The notes below the pieces were generated by a model. The model saw only the letters and a list, made by a program, of their open reading frames with translations, was not told the DNA's origin and made no database searches. Shown here piece by piece: positions 20,685 through 28,503 of a stretch of 64,000 nt of DNA. The DNA is taken from assembly GCF_001457635.1 (NCBI RefSeq), contig NZ_LN831051.1, forward strand, positions 1,426,001-1,490,000, in the 5' to 3' direction. Source of the DNA: Streptococcus pneumoniae (GTDB lineage: Bacteria; Bacillota; Bacilli; Lactobacillales; Streptococcaceae). The position numbers were made by a program, and so were the translations under genes. Every line of letters begins with the position of its first letter. Positions within the stretch are counted from its first letter, which is position 1.

Positions 20685-21152
20685 ATGTCCCGTTCCCAAT
20701 TAACAATTTTAACAAATATCTGTCTGATTGAAGACCTCGAAACTCAGCGCGTGGTGATGCAGTATCGCGCCCCTGAAAACAATCGCTGGTCTGGTTATGC
20801 CTTTCCTGGAGGTCATGTAGAAAATGATGAGGCTTTTGCGGAGTCTGTCATTCGTGAAATCTACGAAGAAACAGGGTTGACTATCCAAAATCCTCAACTT
20901 GTCGGCATTAAAAATTGGCCACTAGATACAGGTGGGCGCTATATTGTCATTTGTTATAAGGCGACTGAGTTCTCTGGTACCCTTCAATCTTCAGAAGAGG
21001 GAGAAGTTTCTTGGGTGCAAAAAGACCAGATTCCAAACTTAAATCTGGCCTATGATATGCTACCATTGATGGAAATGATGGAAGCTCCCGACAAGTCAGA
21101 GTTTTTCTATCCTCGCCGTACAGAAGACGATTGGGAAAAGAAAATCTTCTAG
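20685..21152 (+). CDS. mutX: 8-oxo-dGTP diphosphatase MutX (Nudix)
   Basis: Removes oxidised dGTP from the nucleotide pool and so prevents A:T to C:G changes. The 155-residue protein has a complete Nudix box at residues about 44-66: GGHVENDEAFAESVIREIYE then ETG, with the REx2EE glutamates in place. The sequence reads as pneumococcal MutX almost throughout. It ends overlapping the stop codon of the converging niaR gene, with no terminator between. Together with mutY at 26.6 kb it supplies two of the three arms of the oxidised-guanine defence. Confidence 0.95.
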   Translation: MSRSQLTILTNICLIEDLETQRVVMQYRAPENNRWSGYAFPGGHVENDEAFAESVIREIYEETGLTIQNPQLVGIKNWPLDTGGRYIVICYKATEFSGTLQSSEEGEVSWVQKDQIPNLNLAYDMLPLMEMMEAPDKSEFFYPRRTEDDWEKKIF

Positions 21153-21664
21153 TCTTTTACTAAATAACCTAGCTGATCCAAGGCCTCCTCGATATAGTGG
21201 AGGTCTTGTTGTGTTTCGGCTTCGACTAGGTGGTAATGGATGCCATCTGTCAATTCAGATAGAGGTCTAAAGTCAGAATGCTCGACTTGTTCTAGAAAAT
21301 GTTGCACATCTCTGCGACAAGACAGTTTAAGCAAGGTTTCAATTTCTCCATAAACGGGATGGTCAATCAAGGTATTCTGGACATGCCCACCATTATCGAC
21401 AATAGCAAGGAGTTCCTGACCGATTTCTTCAACTTCATGTTTCACTTTGAAAAGTTTGTGAACATAAGGATTGGTATCAATTTGCTTATAGATGTAGCCA
21501 CGATTGGTGGATAGGATAGGAGCGCCATCGGCTCTCAAAATTGCAATGTCCTGCACAATGACCTGACGTGTGACATGAAAATGTTCCGCCAAACTTTGGC
21601 CATTAAGGGCTTTAGGAGCTTCTTTCAAGAGTTGGAGCAGGGCTTGTTTGCGATCTTTTGTCAT
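21149..21664 (-). CDS. niaR: Niacin-responsive transcriptional repressor NiaR
   Basis: A 171-residue regulator with an N-terminal winged helix-turn-helix (QSLAEHFHVTRQVIVQDIAILRA, residues about 23-45) and a C-terminal 3H domain, named for three conserved histidines and expected to bind nicotinic acid. Histidines are visible in HKLFKVKHE, LIDHPVYGEIETLL, and HYHLVEAE. It lies 11 bases downstream of the niacin transporter gene niaX on the same strand, so the repressor probably controls its own operon. Confidence 0.9.
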   Translation of the reverse strand: MTKDRKQALLQLLKEAPKALNGQSLAEHFHVTRQVIVQDIAILRADGAPILSTNRGYIYKQIDTNPYVHKLFKVKHEVEEIGQELLAIVDNGGHVQNTLIDHPVYGEIETLLKLSCRRDVQHFLEQVEHSDFRPLSELTDGIHYHLVEAETQQDLHYIEEALDQLGYLVKD

Positions 21665-21675
21665 AGCTTTTCCTT

Positions 21676-22203
21676 TTAACGGCGTTTTCGAAGCACTTTA
21701 TAGACAGCTAGTGCTAATGTATAGTCTACCATACTATGGATAATTGTGCCAAATCCAACTAGTACAAATAGAACATAGAACATGTTTTCTACATTGGTAC
21801 CCGAAGTTGCGTAAAAAAGGACACAGGCTAATACTTCAGCAAGGGCATGAACAACAGCCAAAACAAAATTGAAAACCCAGGAAGATTTTGGTTTATCTAG
21901 GGTATCGGGGAATTTTTGTAGGTAAAGAGCTCCTAAAGCACCAAAAGATATATGGGAAAAAGCCCGAAAAACGATAACCATGGGATAGCCAGCCATCAAA
22001 AATCCAAAACTAGAGGCTAGGATGACAAAAACTGCCATCAAGGGCGACAAGAACATGGCTATAAAAATAGCGATGTGGCTCCCCAAAGTATAGGAAGCAG
22101 GTGGAATGACAATCTTGAAAGGCATAACAATTGGAATCAAAATCGCAATAGCCGTTAAAAGGGCTGTCATTGTCATAAATTGTGTCTTTTTCCGTGTATT
22201 CAC
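21676..22203 (-). CDS. niaX: Niacin ECF transporter S component NiaX
   Basis: The substrate-binding membrane subunit of an energy-coupling-factor vitamin importer; it would use the shared EcfAA'T module encoded elsewhere. About six hydrophobic segments are visible (for example TMTALLTAIAILIPIVMPF and AIFIAMFLSPLMAVFVILASSFGFL). I start it at the GTG at 22203 because AAGGAG (22215-22210) lies six bases upstream; an in-frame ATG at 22257 would add 18 residues without a ribosome binding site. Pairing with niaR supports niacin as the substrate. The protein has 175 residues. Confidence 0.88.
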   Translation of the reverse strand: MNTRKKTQFMTMTALLTAIAILIPIVMPFKIVIPPASYTLGSHIAIFIAMFLSPLMAVFVILASSFGFLMAGYPMVIVFRAFSHISFGALGALYLQKFPDTLDKPKSSWVFNFVLAVVHALAEVLACVLFYATSGTNVENMFYVLFVLVGFGTIIHSMVDYTLALAVYKVLRKRR

Positions 22204-22215
22204 AAGAATCTCCTT

Positions 22216-22260
22216 TTTAACTGCATATACACTAGTATGGTACAATAAACCAGACAATAA
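22216..22260 (-). promoter_or_regulatory. niaX promoter region with imperfect palindrome
   Basis: An imperfect inverted repeat CATATAC-ACTA-GTATGG lies just upstream of the niaX ribosome binding site and may be the NiaR operator; TTGTCT further upstream is a possible -35. Weak evidence only. Confidence 0.3.
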
Positions 22261-22304
22261 AGCAAGAATTTACTTGGGTTTATAGATCATTTTTTAGTTA
22301 AAAG

Positions 22305-22470
22305 TTATAGTAGATTGAAACTAGAATAGTCCACCTCTAATTCTAAAACATTGTTAGAAATCGATTTGGCTGTCCTGATCGATTTGTCCTGTTCGATTTG
22401 TCCTGTTCGATTTGTCCTGTTCGATTTGTCCTGTTCGATTTGTCCTGTTCTTATTTCGTTTTACTATAGT
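22305..22470. repeat. RUP element with an internal array of five 14-bp repeats
   Basis: The element starts TATAGTAGATTGAAACTAGA and ends TTTTACTATAG, the inverted ends of the pneumococcal RUP repeat, and shares its body (CTAAAACATTGTTAGAAATCGATTTG) with the copy at 36.77 kb. An ordinary RUP is about 107 bp; this one is about 165 bp because GATTTGTCCTGTTC occurs five times in a row without a mismatch (22381-22450), after a diverged partial copy. It separates the niaX and panT transcription units. An open frame crossing it (22351-22599) is an artefact. Confidence 0.88.
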
Positions 22471-22504
22471 AAAGATTTCATTAAAAAGAAACTGTATAGA
22501 GCAA

Positions 22505-22536
22505 AATCTCCACCTTCAGGTTTGAAAGCGGAGATT
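22505..22536 (-). terminator. Terminator after panT
   Basis: AATCTCC 22505-22511 pairs with GGAGATT 22530-22536; short T runs follow on both strands, the minus strand being the one that ends the coaB-coaC-panT transcript. Confidence 0.6.
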
Positions 22537-22540
22537 GTTT

Positions 22541-23104
22541 TTATTTTTTCAAGGTTTGTAGTCGTGGAACAATGGCTAGGGTTAGAATTGCAGAAATGAC
22601 CAATTCAGCAATTGAATTTGTTGAGATAACGGTTGCCAGAAGAAGTTGGATATTTCCATTATAAACATTTCCAAATAGGAAGAAGATTCCTCCAAGGACA
22701 AAGATAGTATTTGTCAAGGAACCAAGGGCCCCAGCTAAAATCAGACCAGTCTTGTTTTTCATCAGTTTATAGACTAAGTAAGGAGTTAAACCAATCAAAA
22801 TACGTGGGACAATGGCAATGATAGCTGAGTAGATGTTTCCGTTTGGTACGAAGGGAGAGAAGAGGTAGCTTGTCGGTAGAATCGTAATCGTGTTAACCGT
22901 CAAGCTAAGTAATCCCATCAAAAATCCAAGTGTAACCCCAACTCGTGGACCATAAATAATGCTGGCAATAATGACAGGAATATGAACAATGGTCGGTTTG
23001 ATTGGAAATGGAAAAAGGTTAAAGATAAGTGAGCTCAGAAAGTGTATCACGAGCATGGTAGCAAAAAAGATAGCAATGGGTGCAATATTAGAGCGTTTTT
23101 TCAT
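22541..23104 (-). CDS. panT: ECF transporter S component, probably for pantothenate (PanT)
   Basis: A 187-residue membrane protein with about six hydrophobic segments (IAPIAIFFATMLVIHFLSSLIF near the start). It lacks an ATPase and would use the shared ECF energising module. The call as PanT comes from context: it overlaps coaC by 17 bases in an operon with coaB and coaC, the arrangement by which pantothenate-specific S components were predicted in Lactobacillales. An S component for another precursor of the same pathway cannot be excluded by sequence. Confidence 0.75.
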   Translation of the reverse strand: MKKRSNIAPIAIFFATMLVIHFLSSLIFNLFPFPIKPTIVHIPVIIASIIYGPRVGVTLGFLMGLLSLTVNTITILPTSYLFSPFVPNGNIYSAIIAIVPRILIGLTPYLVYKLMKNKTGLILAGALGSLTNTIFVLGGIFFLFGNVYNGNIQLLLATVISTNSIAELVISAILTLAIVPRLQTLKK

Positions 23105-23639
23105 CGATAGTTTCCTTTATTCTTTCTAAAATAATTGTGAGGTCAGCTAAAGCTCCTCGTCCGTGGTCTCCACAAGCTAGTAGGGATTCCTTAGGAGCAA
23201 TCAGCTGATAGCCGTAGGTTTCTAATGTTTTCAGATTATTCTGAGTTACTGGATGGTCATACATTTTTGTATTCATAGCAGGAGTTATTAGTTTGGGAAT
23301 ATGACTTGGTAGGGCTAGAGCTGTACTGGTTACCATGTTGTCCGCAAATCCGTGAGCTAGTTTTGCAATAGTGTTAGCAGTTGCAGGTACCACGATAAAT
23401 AAATCTGCTTTTTTTCCAAGTTCGATATGATTGACCTGATCAGGATAGGGTTCCTTCATGACATCCAAGTGGACAGGATTCTGTGAGAGTACCTGTAGTG
23501 TCAAAGGTTGGATAAACTCTGTAGCAGCCTGAGTCATTAAGACAGTGACTTGATGGCCTTGTTTTTTTAGAGAACTGACTAAATCTGCCGACTTATAAGA
23601 GGCGATTGAACCCGTTACAGCCAAGAGAATGTTTGCCAT
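23088..23639 (-). CDS. coaC: Phosphopantothenoylcysteine decarboxylase
   Basis: Flavoprotein making 4'-phosphopantetheine in CoA synthesis. The 183-residue HFCD-family protein starts MANILLAVTGSIASYKSADLV (FMN-binding turn), has the catalytic His in the VNHIELGKKADLFIVVPATANTIAKLAHG segment, and the substrate-clamping PAMNTKMYDHP and LACGDHGRGAL motifs with the conserved Cys. In most bacteria this domain is fused to CoaB; here, as in other streptococci, CoaB and CoaC are separate and adjacent. Confidence 0.94.
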   Translation of the reverse strand: MANILLAVTGSIASYKSADLVSSLKKQGHQVTVLMTQAATEFIQPLTLQVLSQNPVHLDVMKEPYPDQVNHIELGKKADLFIVVPATANTIAKLAHGFADNMVTSTALALPSHIPKLITPAMNTKMYDHPVTQNNLKTLETYGYQLIAPKESLLACGDHGRGALADLTIILERIKETIDEKTL

Positions 23640-23650
23640 AGTTTTCCTTT

Positions 23651-24340
23651 CTAAGAATGATAGGCTTGAATTTTTTCAAGGAGGAGTTCTGCAATTTCTT
23701 CTTTAGTCTGGACTGTTTGAAGCTGATTTTTCTCAACAAATATAGCTCGGTGCTGATCTGTTGAAATTTGAGTCAGGTCATTCGCGATGATTAAATCTGC
23801 TTGATTCTTGATAAGACTTTTTCGTGCAATGTCAACCAGATGATCTTCGGTAACATCAACCAGCAGTTTGAAACCAATCAGATGAATAGTAGGATTCCAT
23901 TCCTTGACTAGGGATATGATTTTGGGTGTCTTTTTAAGGAACAAAACCTGAACCTCATCAGTTGAAGAAATCTTGGCCTGATGATTTTGCTTGCTTAAAA
24001 ATTCTTTTAGATTGGAGCTAGCCTGAACTTCCTCAAGCCCTGTCATATAAACAGGAGTGTAGTCAGAAACAGCCATTGAGTGGATCAAGACCTGATAATC
24101 CTGAACACGTTCTTGCATTTCTATTAGAAGGTCCTTGGTATTGGTAATTTCTCGAATACTTAGGTTAGGATGAGGCTCTGGCTTCAGAGCTCGTTTTGTC
24201 GTAATTAAACAAACTTCATACCCTGCAGAAAGCAAAGTCTCTGTGATAATTTTCCCCAAGTGACCTGTAGAATGGTTAGTGATAGAGCGGACGCTATCGA
24301 TAGCTTCACTGGTACCGCCCGATGTAACTAAAATTTTCAT
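23651..24340 (-). CDS. coaB: Phosphopantothenate-cysteine ligase
   Basis: Joins 4'-phosphopantothenate to cysteine (CTP-dependent in bacteria). The 229-residue protein starts at the ATG at 24340 (MKILVTSGGTSEAIDSVRSITNHSTGHLG), which is the family's normal N-terminus; the frame also has an ATG at 24355 with no better signal. No Shine-Dalgarno is present, and a -10 (TACAAT, 24352-24347) ends only six bases before the ATG, so the mRNA may be leaderless. It is the first gene of the coaB-coaC-panT operon. Confidence 0.92.
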   Translation of the reverse strand: MKILVTSGGTSEAIDSVRSITNHSTGHLGKIITETLLSAGYEVCLITTKRALKPEPHPNLSIREITNTKDLLIEMQERVQDYQVLIHSMAVSDYTPVYMTGLEEVQASSNLKEFLSKQNHQAKISSTDEVQVLFLKKTPKIISLVKEWNPTIHLIGFKLLVDVTEDHLVDIARKSLIKNQADLIIANDLTQISTDQHRAIFVEKNQLQTVQTKEEIAELLLEKIQAYHS

Positions 24341-24346
24341 AGCACT

Positions 24347-24375
24347 ATTGTACACAAAAATAAGCGGTAAGTAAA
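24347..24375 (-). promoter_or_regulatory. Promoter of coaB-coaC-panT, giving a leaderless start
   Basis: On the minus strand: TTTACT, 17-bp spacer, TACAAT (24352-24347). The predicted transcription start coincides with the coaB ATG at 24340. Confidence 0.55.
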
Positions 24376-24527
24376 ATGAAAGTGATAAATTTTTGGTAAA
24401 AACGAAGATTTATTATAGTTTCAAACTATAAAGCCATATAAAATTTAAGAAAGGACTCTAAAAGTCTTAAAAACAGAGATATTTACGAACGTTTAGAGAG
24501 TTTTAGGATGTTAAAAATCTTGTTTTG

Positions 24528-24536
24528 TGATATAAT
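24528..24536 (+). promoter_or_regulatory. Extended -10 promoter of fhs
   Basis: TGATATAAT at 24528-24536, with no good -35. SD-like GAGGTTAGAGGAA lies between it and the ATG at 24570. The remaining bases 24356-24527 show only a small hairpin (GGACT...AGTC) and no gene. Confidence 0.65.
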
Positions 24537-24569
24537 GAATTATCATATAAGAGGTTAGAGGAATTTTGA

Positions 24570-26240
24570 ATGAAAACAGATATTGAAATCGCACAGAGTA
24601 TTGAGTTGAAGCCAATTGTTGATGTTGTAGAGAAACTTGGTATTTCTTATGACGATTTGGAGTTGTACGGAAAGTACAAGGCTAAACTCAGCTTTGATAA
24701 AATTCGTGCAGTTGAGAGCAATCCAGTCGGTAAATTGATCTTGGTTACTGCCATCAACCCAACACCTGCAGGTGAAGGAAAGTCGACGCTTACCATTGGT
24801 CTTGCGGATGCCTTGAACAAGATTGGCAAGAAAACCATGATTGCTATCCGCGAACCGTCTCTTGGTCCAGTCATGGGGATCAAGGGTGGTGCTGCTGGTG
24901 GTGGGTATGCACAAGTTCTGCCAATGGAAGACATCAACCTCCACTTTACTGGAGATATGCATGCTATTACAACTGCCAACAATGCCCTTTCTGCCTTGAT
25001 TGACAACCACTTGCACCAAGGGAATGAGCTGGGAATTGATCAACGTCGTATCCTCTGGAAACGCGTTGTGGACTTGAACGACCGTGCGCTCCGCCATGTG
25101 ACTGTTGGTCTTGGTGGTCCTCTAAACGGTATTCCACGTGAGGACGGTTTTGATATTACAGTTGCTTCAGAAATCATGGCAATTCTTTGCTTGGCAACGG
25201 ACATCGAGGACTTGAAACGTCGTTTGGCGAATATCGTTATTGGTTATCGCTATGACCGTACGCCTGTTTCTGTAGGTGATTTGCAGGTTGAGGGTGCCTT
25301 GGCTTTGATTTTGAAGGATGCTATTAAGCCAAACTTGGTTCAGACAATTTACGGTACACCTGCCTTTGTACACGGTGGTCCATTTGCCAATATCGCTCAT
25401 GGCTGTAACTCTGTTTTGGCGACGACAACAGCCCTTCACTTGGCTGATTACACTGTTACTGAAGCTGGTTTTGGTGCGGATCTTGGTGCTGAGAAATTCC
25501 TTGATATCAAGACACCAAACTTGCCAACATCTCCAGATGCAGTTGTTATTGTCGCAACCCTTCGTGCCCTTAAGATGAATGGTGGTGTGGCTAAAGACGC
25601 TCTGACTGAAGAAAATGTAGAGGCAGTTCGTGCAGGTTTTGCTAACTTGAAACGCCACGTTGAAAATATCCGTAAGTTCGGTATTCCAGCAGTTGTAGCT
25701 ATTAACGAATTTGTATCTGATACAGAAGCTGAAATTGCAGTCTTAAAAGAACTCTGTGCCTCAATCGATGTACCAGTTGAATTGGCTAGTGTCTGGGCTG
25801 ATGGAGCAGAAGGTGGAGTAGCACTTGCCGAAACAGTTGTTAAGACAATTGCTGAAAATCCAGCTAACTATAAACGTTTGTACGATAATGACCTTTCTGT
25901 CCAAGAAAAGATTGAAAAAATTGTCACTGAAATCTATCGTGGTAGCAAAGTGAACTTTGAGAAGAAAGCTCAAACACAAATTGCTCAAATCGTTCAAAAC
26001 GGTTGGGACAAATTGCCAATTTGTATGGCTAAAACTCAATACAGTTTCTCAGACAATCCAAATGCGCTTGGAGCACCAGAAAACTTTGAAATTACCATTC
26101 GTGAATTGGTACCAAAATTAGGTGCAGGCTTCATCGTTGCCTTAACTGGTGATGTTATGACCATGCCAGGTCTTCCAAAACGTCCAGCAGCTCTCAACAT
26201 GGATGTTGAAAGCGATGGAACTGTGCTAGGCTTGTTCTAG
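24570..26240 (+). CDS. fhs: Formate-tetrahydrofolate ligase
   Basis: Makes 10-formyl-THF from formate, ATP and THF, feeding purine and formyl-Met-tRNA synthesis. The 556-residue monofunctional length is typical. The P-loop is [18 protein letters not shown] (residues about 65-82), followed by [23 protein letters not shown], and the C-terminus has [18 protein letters not shown]. It stands alone between a minus-strand cofactor operon and mutY, with its own promoter and terminator. Confidence 0.97.
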   Translation: MKTDIEIAQSIELKPIVDVVEKLGISYDDLELYGKYKAKLSFDKIRAVESNPVGKLILVTAINPTPAGEGKSTLTIGLADALNKIGKKTMIAIREPSLGPVMGIKGGAAGGGYAQVLPMEDINLHFTGDMHAITTANNALSALIDNHLHQGNELGIDQRRILWKRVVDLNDRALRHVTVGLGGPLNGIPREDGFDITVASEIMAILCLATDIEDLKRRLANIVIGYRYDRTPVSVGDLQVEGALALILKDAIKPNLVQTIYGTPAFVHGGPFANIAHGCNSVLATTTALHLADYTVTEAGFGADLGAEKFLDIKTPNLPTSPDAVVIVATLRALKMNGGVAKDALTEENVEAVRAGFANLKRHVENIRKFGIPAVVAINEFVSDTEAEIAVLKELCASIDVPVELASVWADGAEGGVALAETVVKTIAENPANYKRLYDNDLSVQEKIEKIVTEIYRGSKVNFEKKAQTQIAQIVQNGWDKLPICMAKTQYSFSDNPNALGAPENFEITIRELVPKLGAGFIVALTGDVMTMPGLPKRPAALNMDVESDGTVLGLF

Positions 26241-26261
26241 TGGATTGAAATTGACTTTAAG

Positions 26262-26294
26262 TGAGTTTGGAAATAATATCCAAGCTCATTTTTT
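26262..26294 (+). terminator. Terminator of fhs
   Basis: TGAGTTTGGA 26262-26271 pairs with TCCAAGCTCA 26279-26288 (one G-U pair) and is followed by six T. Confidence 0.85.
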
Positions 26295-26325
26295 CTCAGA
26301 CTGCAAGCAGTTCATCAATAAGATT

Positions 26326-26480
26326 TATACTCTTCGAAAATCTTTTCAAACTACGTCAGCTTCACCTTGCCGTAGGTATATGATACTGACTCTGTCAGTT
26401 CTATCCACAACCTCAAAACAGTGTTTTGAGCAACCTGCGGCTAGCTTCCTAGTTTGCTCTTTGATTTTCATTGAGTATAA
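26326..26480. repeat. BOX element (about 155 bp)
   Basis: Begins TATACTCTTCGAAAATC and ends CATTGAGTATA. The reverse complement contains CTACGGCAAGGTGAAGCTGACG, which differs at two positions from the conserved BOX A core that the BOXA1R typing oligonucleotide matches. The length fits one each of boxA, boxB and boxC. It fills most of the 327-base gap between fhs and mutY; the rest shows only the fhs terminator and the mutY promoter. Confidence 0.9.
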
Positions 26481-26532
26481 GTAGATAGAAAAGTTATATA
26501 CTATCTATTGAAAATATTATAAATCAGATACA

Positions 26533-26561
26533 AAGACAGGTGAAACCTTCTGTGTTATACT
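26533..26561 (+). promoter_or_regulatory. Promoter of mutY, giving a leaderless start
   Basis: AAGACA at 26533-26538 and TATACT at 26556-26561, 17-bp spacer. The -10 ends six bases before the mutY ATG at 26568 and there is no Shine-Dalgarno between them. Confidence 0.5.
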
Positions 26562-26567
26562 AGAGAT

Positions 26568-27743
26568 ATGTTAGATTTGAAAGAATACGGTATCGTCATG
26601 TGGCCGGAGGAGAAAGTCATTTCTTTCCGTGAGAAACTTCTCGCTTGGTATGATGAAAACAAAAGAGATTTGCCTTGGAGGAGAAGTAAAAATCCTTATC
26701 ACATCTGGGTATCTGAAATCATGCTTCAGCAGACCAGGGTGGATACAGTTATCCCTTACTACGAAAGATTTTTGGACTGGTTTCCAACTGTCGAAAGTCT
26801 GGCAACTGCGCCTGAGGAGAGTTTACTGAAAGCTTGGGAGGGCTTGGGCTATTATTCTCGAGTTCGCAATATGCAGGCTGCAGCCCAGCAGATTATGACT
26901 GACTTTGGTGGCCAATTTCCAAATACCTATGAAGGAATTTCCAGCTTGAAAGGGATTGGACCTTACACAGCAGGAGCCATTTCCAGTATTGCTTTTAACT
27001 TGCCTGAGCCAGCTGTAGATGGTAATGTCATGCGGGTCTTGGCGCGTCTGTTTGAAGTCAACCACGATATTGGGATTCCAAGTAATCGAAAAATTTTTCA
27101 GGCAATGATGGAGATCTTGATTAATCCAGATCGTCCGGGTGATTTTAATCAAGCCTTGATGGACTTAGGGTCTGATATTGAGTCTCCTGTAAATCCCAGA
27201 CCTGAAGAAAGCCCAGTCAAGGACTTTAGTGCGGCATATCAGAATGGAACCATGGACCGTTATCCAATTAAATCTCCTAAGAAAAAGCCGGTTCCTATTT
27301 ATCTTAAAGCCTTAGTTGTGAAAAATTCTCAAGGACAATTTTTACTTGAAAAAAATGAAAGCGAAAAGCTCTTGGCAGGTTTTTGGCATTTCCCCTTTAT
27401 AGAAGTTGATAACTTTTCGCAAGAAGAGCAGTTTGACCTCTTTCATCAGGTTGCGGAAGAAAGTGTGAACTCTGGCCCCAGTCCAGAAGAGAGTTTCCAG
27501 CAGGACTATGACCTAGATGTTGATTGGCTTGATGTTTGTTTTGATACAGTCCAGCATGTTTTTAGTCATCGAAAATGGCATGTACAGATTGTAGCAGGTC
27601 AGGTGAGTGACTTCCATGATTTTTCAGATAGGGAAGTTCGTTGGCTTTCACCAGAAGAATTCAAGAATTACCCACTTGCCAAACCCCAACAAAAAATCTG
27701 GCAGGCTTATGCACAAGCCAACTTAGACAGTAGCCAAGACTAG
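26568..27743 (+). CDS. mutY: A/G-specific adenine glycosylase MutY, without an Fe-S cluster
   Basis: Removes adenine paired with 8-oxoguanine. The 391-residue protein has the catalytic Glu region (SEIMLQQTRVDTVIPYYERF), the helix-hairpin-helix LKGIGPYTAGAISSIAF with catalytic Asp in EPAVDGNVMRVLAR, and a C-terminal Nudix-like domain (from about residue 245) for recognising 8-oxoG. Odd: the stretch that normally holds C-x6-C-x2-C-x5-C reads DLGSDIESPVNPRPEESPV, with none of the four cysteines. Clusterless MutY is known in Lactobacillales, so this is lineage-typical rather than damage. The start at 26568 gives the usual MLDLKEYGIVMWPEEK N-terminus. Confidence 0.95.
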   Translation: MLDLKEYGIVMWPEEKVISFREKLLAWYDENKRDLPWRRSKNPYHIWVSEIMLQQTRVDTVIPYYERFLDWFPTVESLATAPEESLLKAWEGLGYYSRVRNMQAAAQQIMTDFGGQFPNTYEGISSLKGIGPYTAGAISSIAFNLPEPAVDGNVMRVLARLFEVNHDIGIPSNRKIFQAMMEILINPDRPGDFNQALMDLGSDIESPVNPRPEESPVKDFSAAYQNGTMDRYPIKSPKKKPVPIYLKALVVKNSQGQFLLEKNESEKLLAGFWHFPFIEVDNFSQEEQFDLFHQVAEESVNSGPSPEESFQQDYDLDVDWLDVCFDTVQHVFSHRKWHVQIVAGQVSDFHDFSDREVRWLSPEEFKNYPLAKPQQKIWQAYAQANLDSSQD

Positions 27744-27768
27744 CTATTGTGTCTTCTGACTATTTTTT

Positions 27769-27777
27769 TGGTATAAT
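27769..27777 (+). promoter_or_regulatory. Extended -10 promoter of vicRKX
   Basis: TGGTATAAT at 27769-27777, followed by SD AAAAGGTG at 27786-27793 and the vicR ATG at 27799. Confidence 0.7.
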
Positions 27778-27798
27778 AGTAGAGAAAAAGGTGAACAT

Positions 27799-28503
27799 AT
27801 GAAAAAAATACTAATTGTAGATGATGAGAAACCAATCTCGGATATTATCAAGTTTAATATGACCAAGGAAGGTTACGAAGTTGTAACTGCTTTTAATGGT
27901 CGTGAAGCGCTAGAGCAATTTGAAGCAGAGCAACCAGATATTATTATTCTGGATTTGATGCTTCCAGAAATTGATGGTTTAGAAGTTGCTAAGACCATTC
28001 GTAAGACAAGCAGTGTGCCCATTCTTATGCTTTCAGCCAAAGATAGTGAATTTGATAAGGTTATCGGTTTGGAACTTGGGGCAGATGACTATGTAACGAA
28101 ACCCTTCTCCAATCGTGAGTTGCAGGCGCGTGTTAAAGCTCTTCTGCGTCGTTCTCAACCTATGCCAGTAGATGGTCAGGAAGCAGATAGTAAACCTCAA
28201 CCTATCCAAATTGGGGATTTAGAAATTGTTCCAGACGCCTACGTGGCTAAAAAATATGGCGAAGAACTAGACTTAACCCATCGTGAATTTGAGCTTTTGT
28301 ATCATTTAGCATCGCATACAGGTCAAGTCATCACGCGCGAACACTTGCTTGAGACTGTCTGGGGTTATGACTATTTTGGTGATGTCCGTACAGTTGATGT
28401 GACTGTACGACGTCTGCGTGAGAAGATTGAAGATACGCCCAGCCGACCAGAGTATATCTTGACACGCCGTGGTGTAGGGTATTACATGAGAAATAATGCT
28501 TGA
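27799..28503 (+). CDS. vicR: Response regulator VicR (WalR)
   Basis: OmpR-family regulator of cell-wall hydrolase genes (pcsB, LysM proteins) and essential in pneumococcus. The 234 residues comprise a receiver domain with the phosphoacceptor Asp in [13 protein letters not shown] (about residue 52) and the Lys in [14 protein letters not shown], then a winged-helix DNA-binding domain ([26 protein letters not shown]...[13 protein letters not shown]). It overlaps vicK by eight bases, so the two-component pair is translationally coupled. Confidence 0.97.
   Translation: MKKILIVDDEKPISDIIKFNMTKEGYEVVTAFNGREALEQFEAEQPDIIILDLMLPEIDGLEVAKTIRKTSSVPILMLSAKDSEFDKVIGLELGADDYVTKPFSNRELQARVKALLRRSQPMPVDGQEADSKPQPIQIGDLEIVPDAYVAKKYGEELDLTHREFELLYHLASHTGQVITREHLLETVWGYDYFGDVRTVDVTVRRLREKIEDTPSRPEYILTRRGVGYYMRNNA

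Noticed and set aside
22381..22450. Possible CRISPR array
   Set aside because: The repeats are contiguous 14-mers with no spacers; they are an expansion inside a RUP.
22351..22599. An 82-residue open frame with repeated FDLSCSICPV-like units
   Set aside because: It is the translation of the 14-bp tandem repeats inside a RUP element and has no ribosome binding site.
24356..24569. Tetrahydrofolate riboswitch before fhs
   Set aside because: The extended -10 promoter lies only about 34 bases before the gene, leaving no room for the RNA in the transcript.
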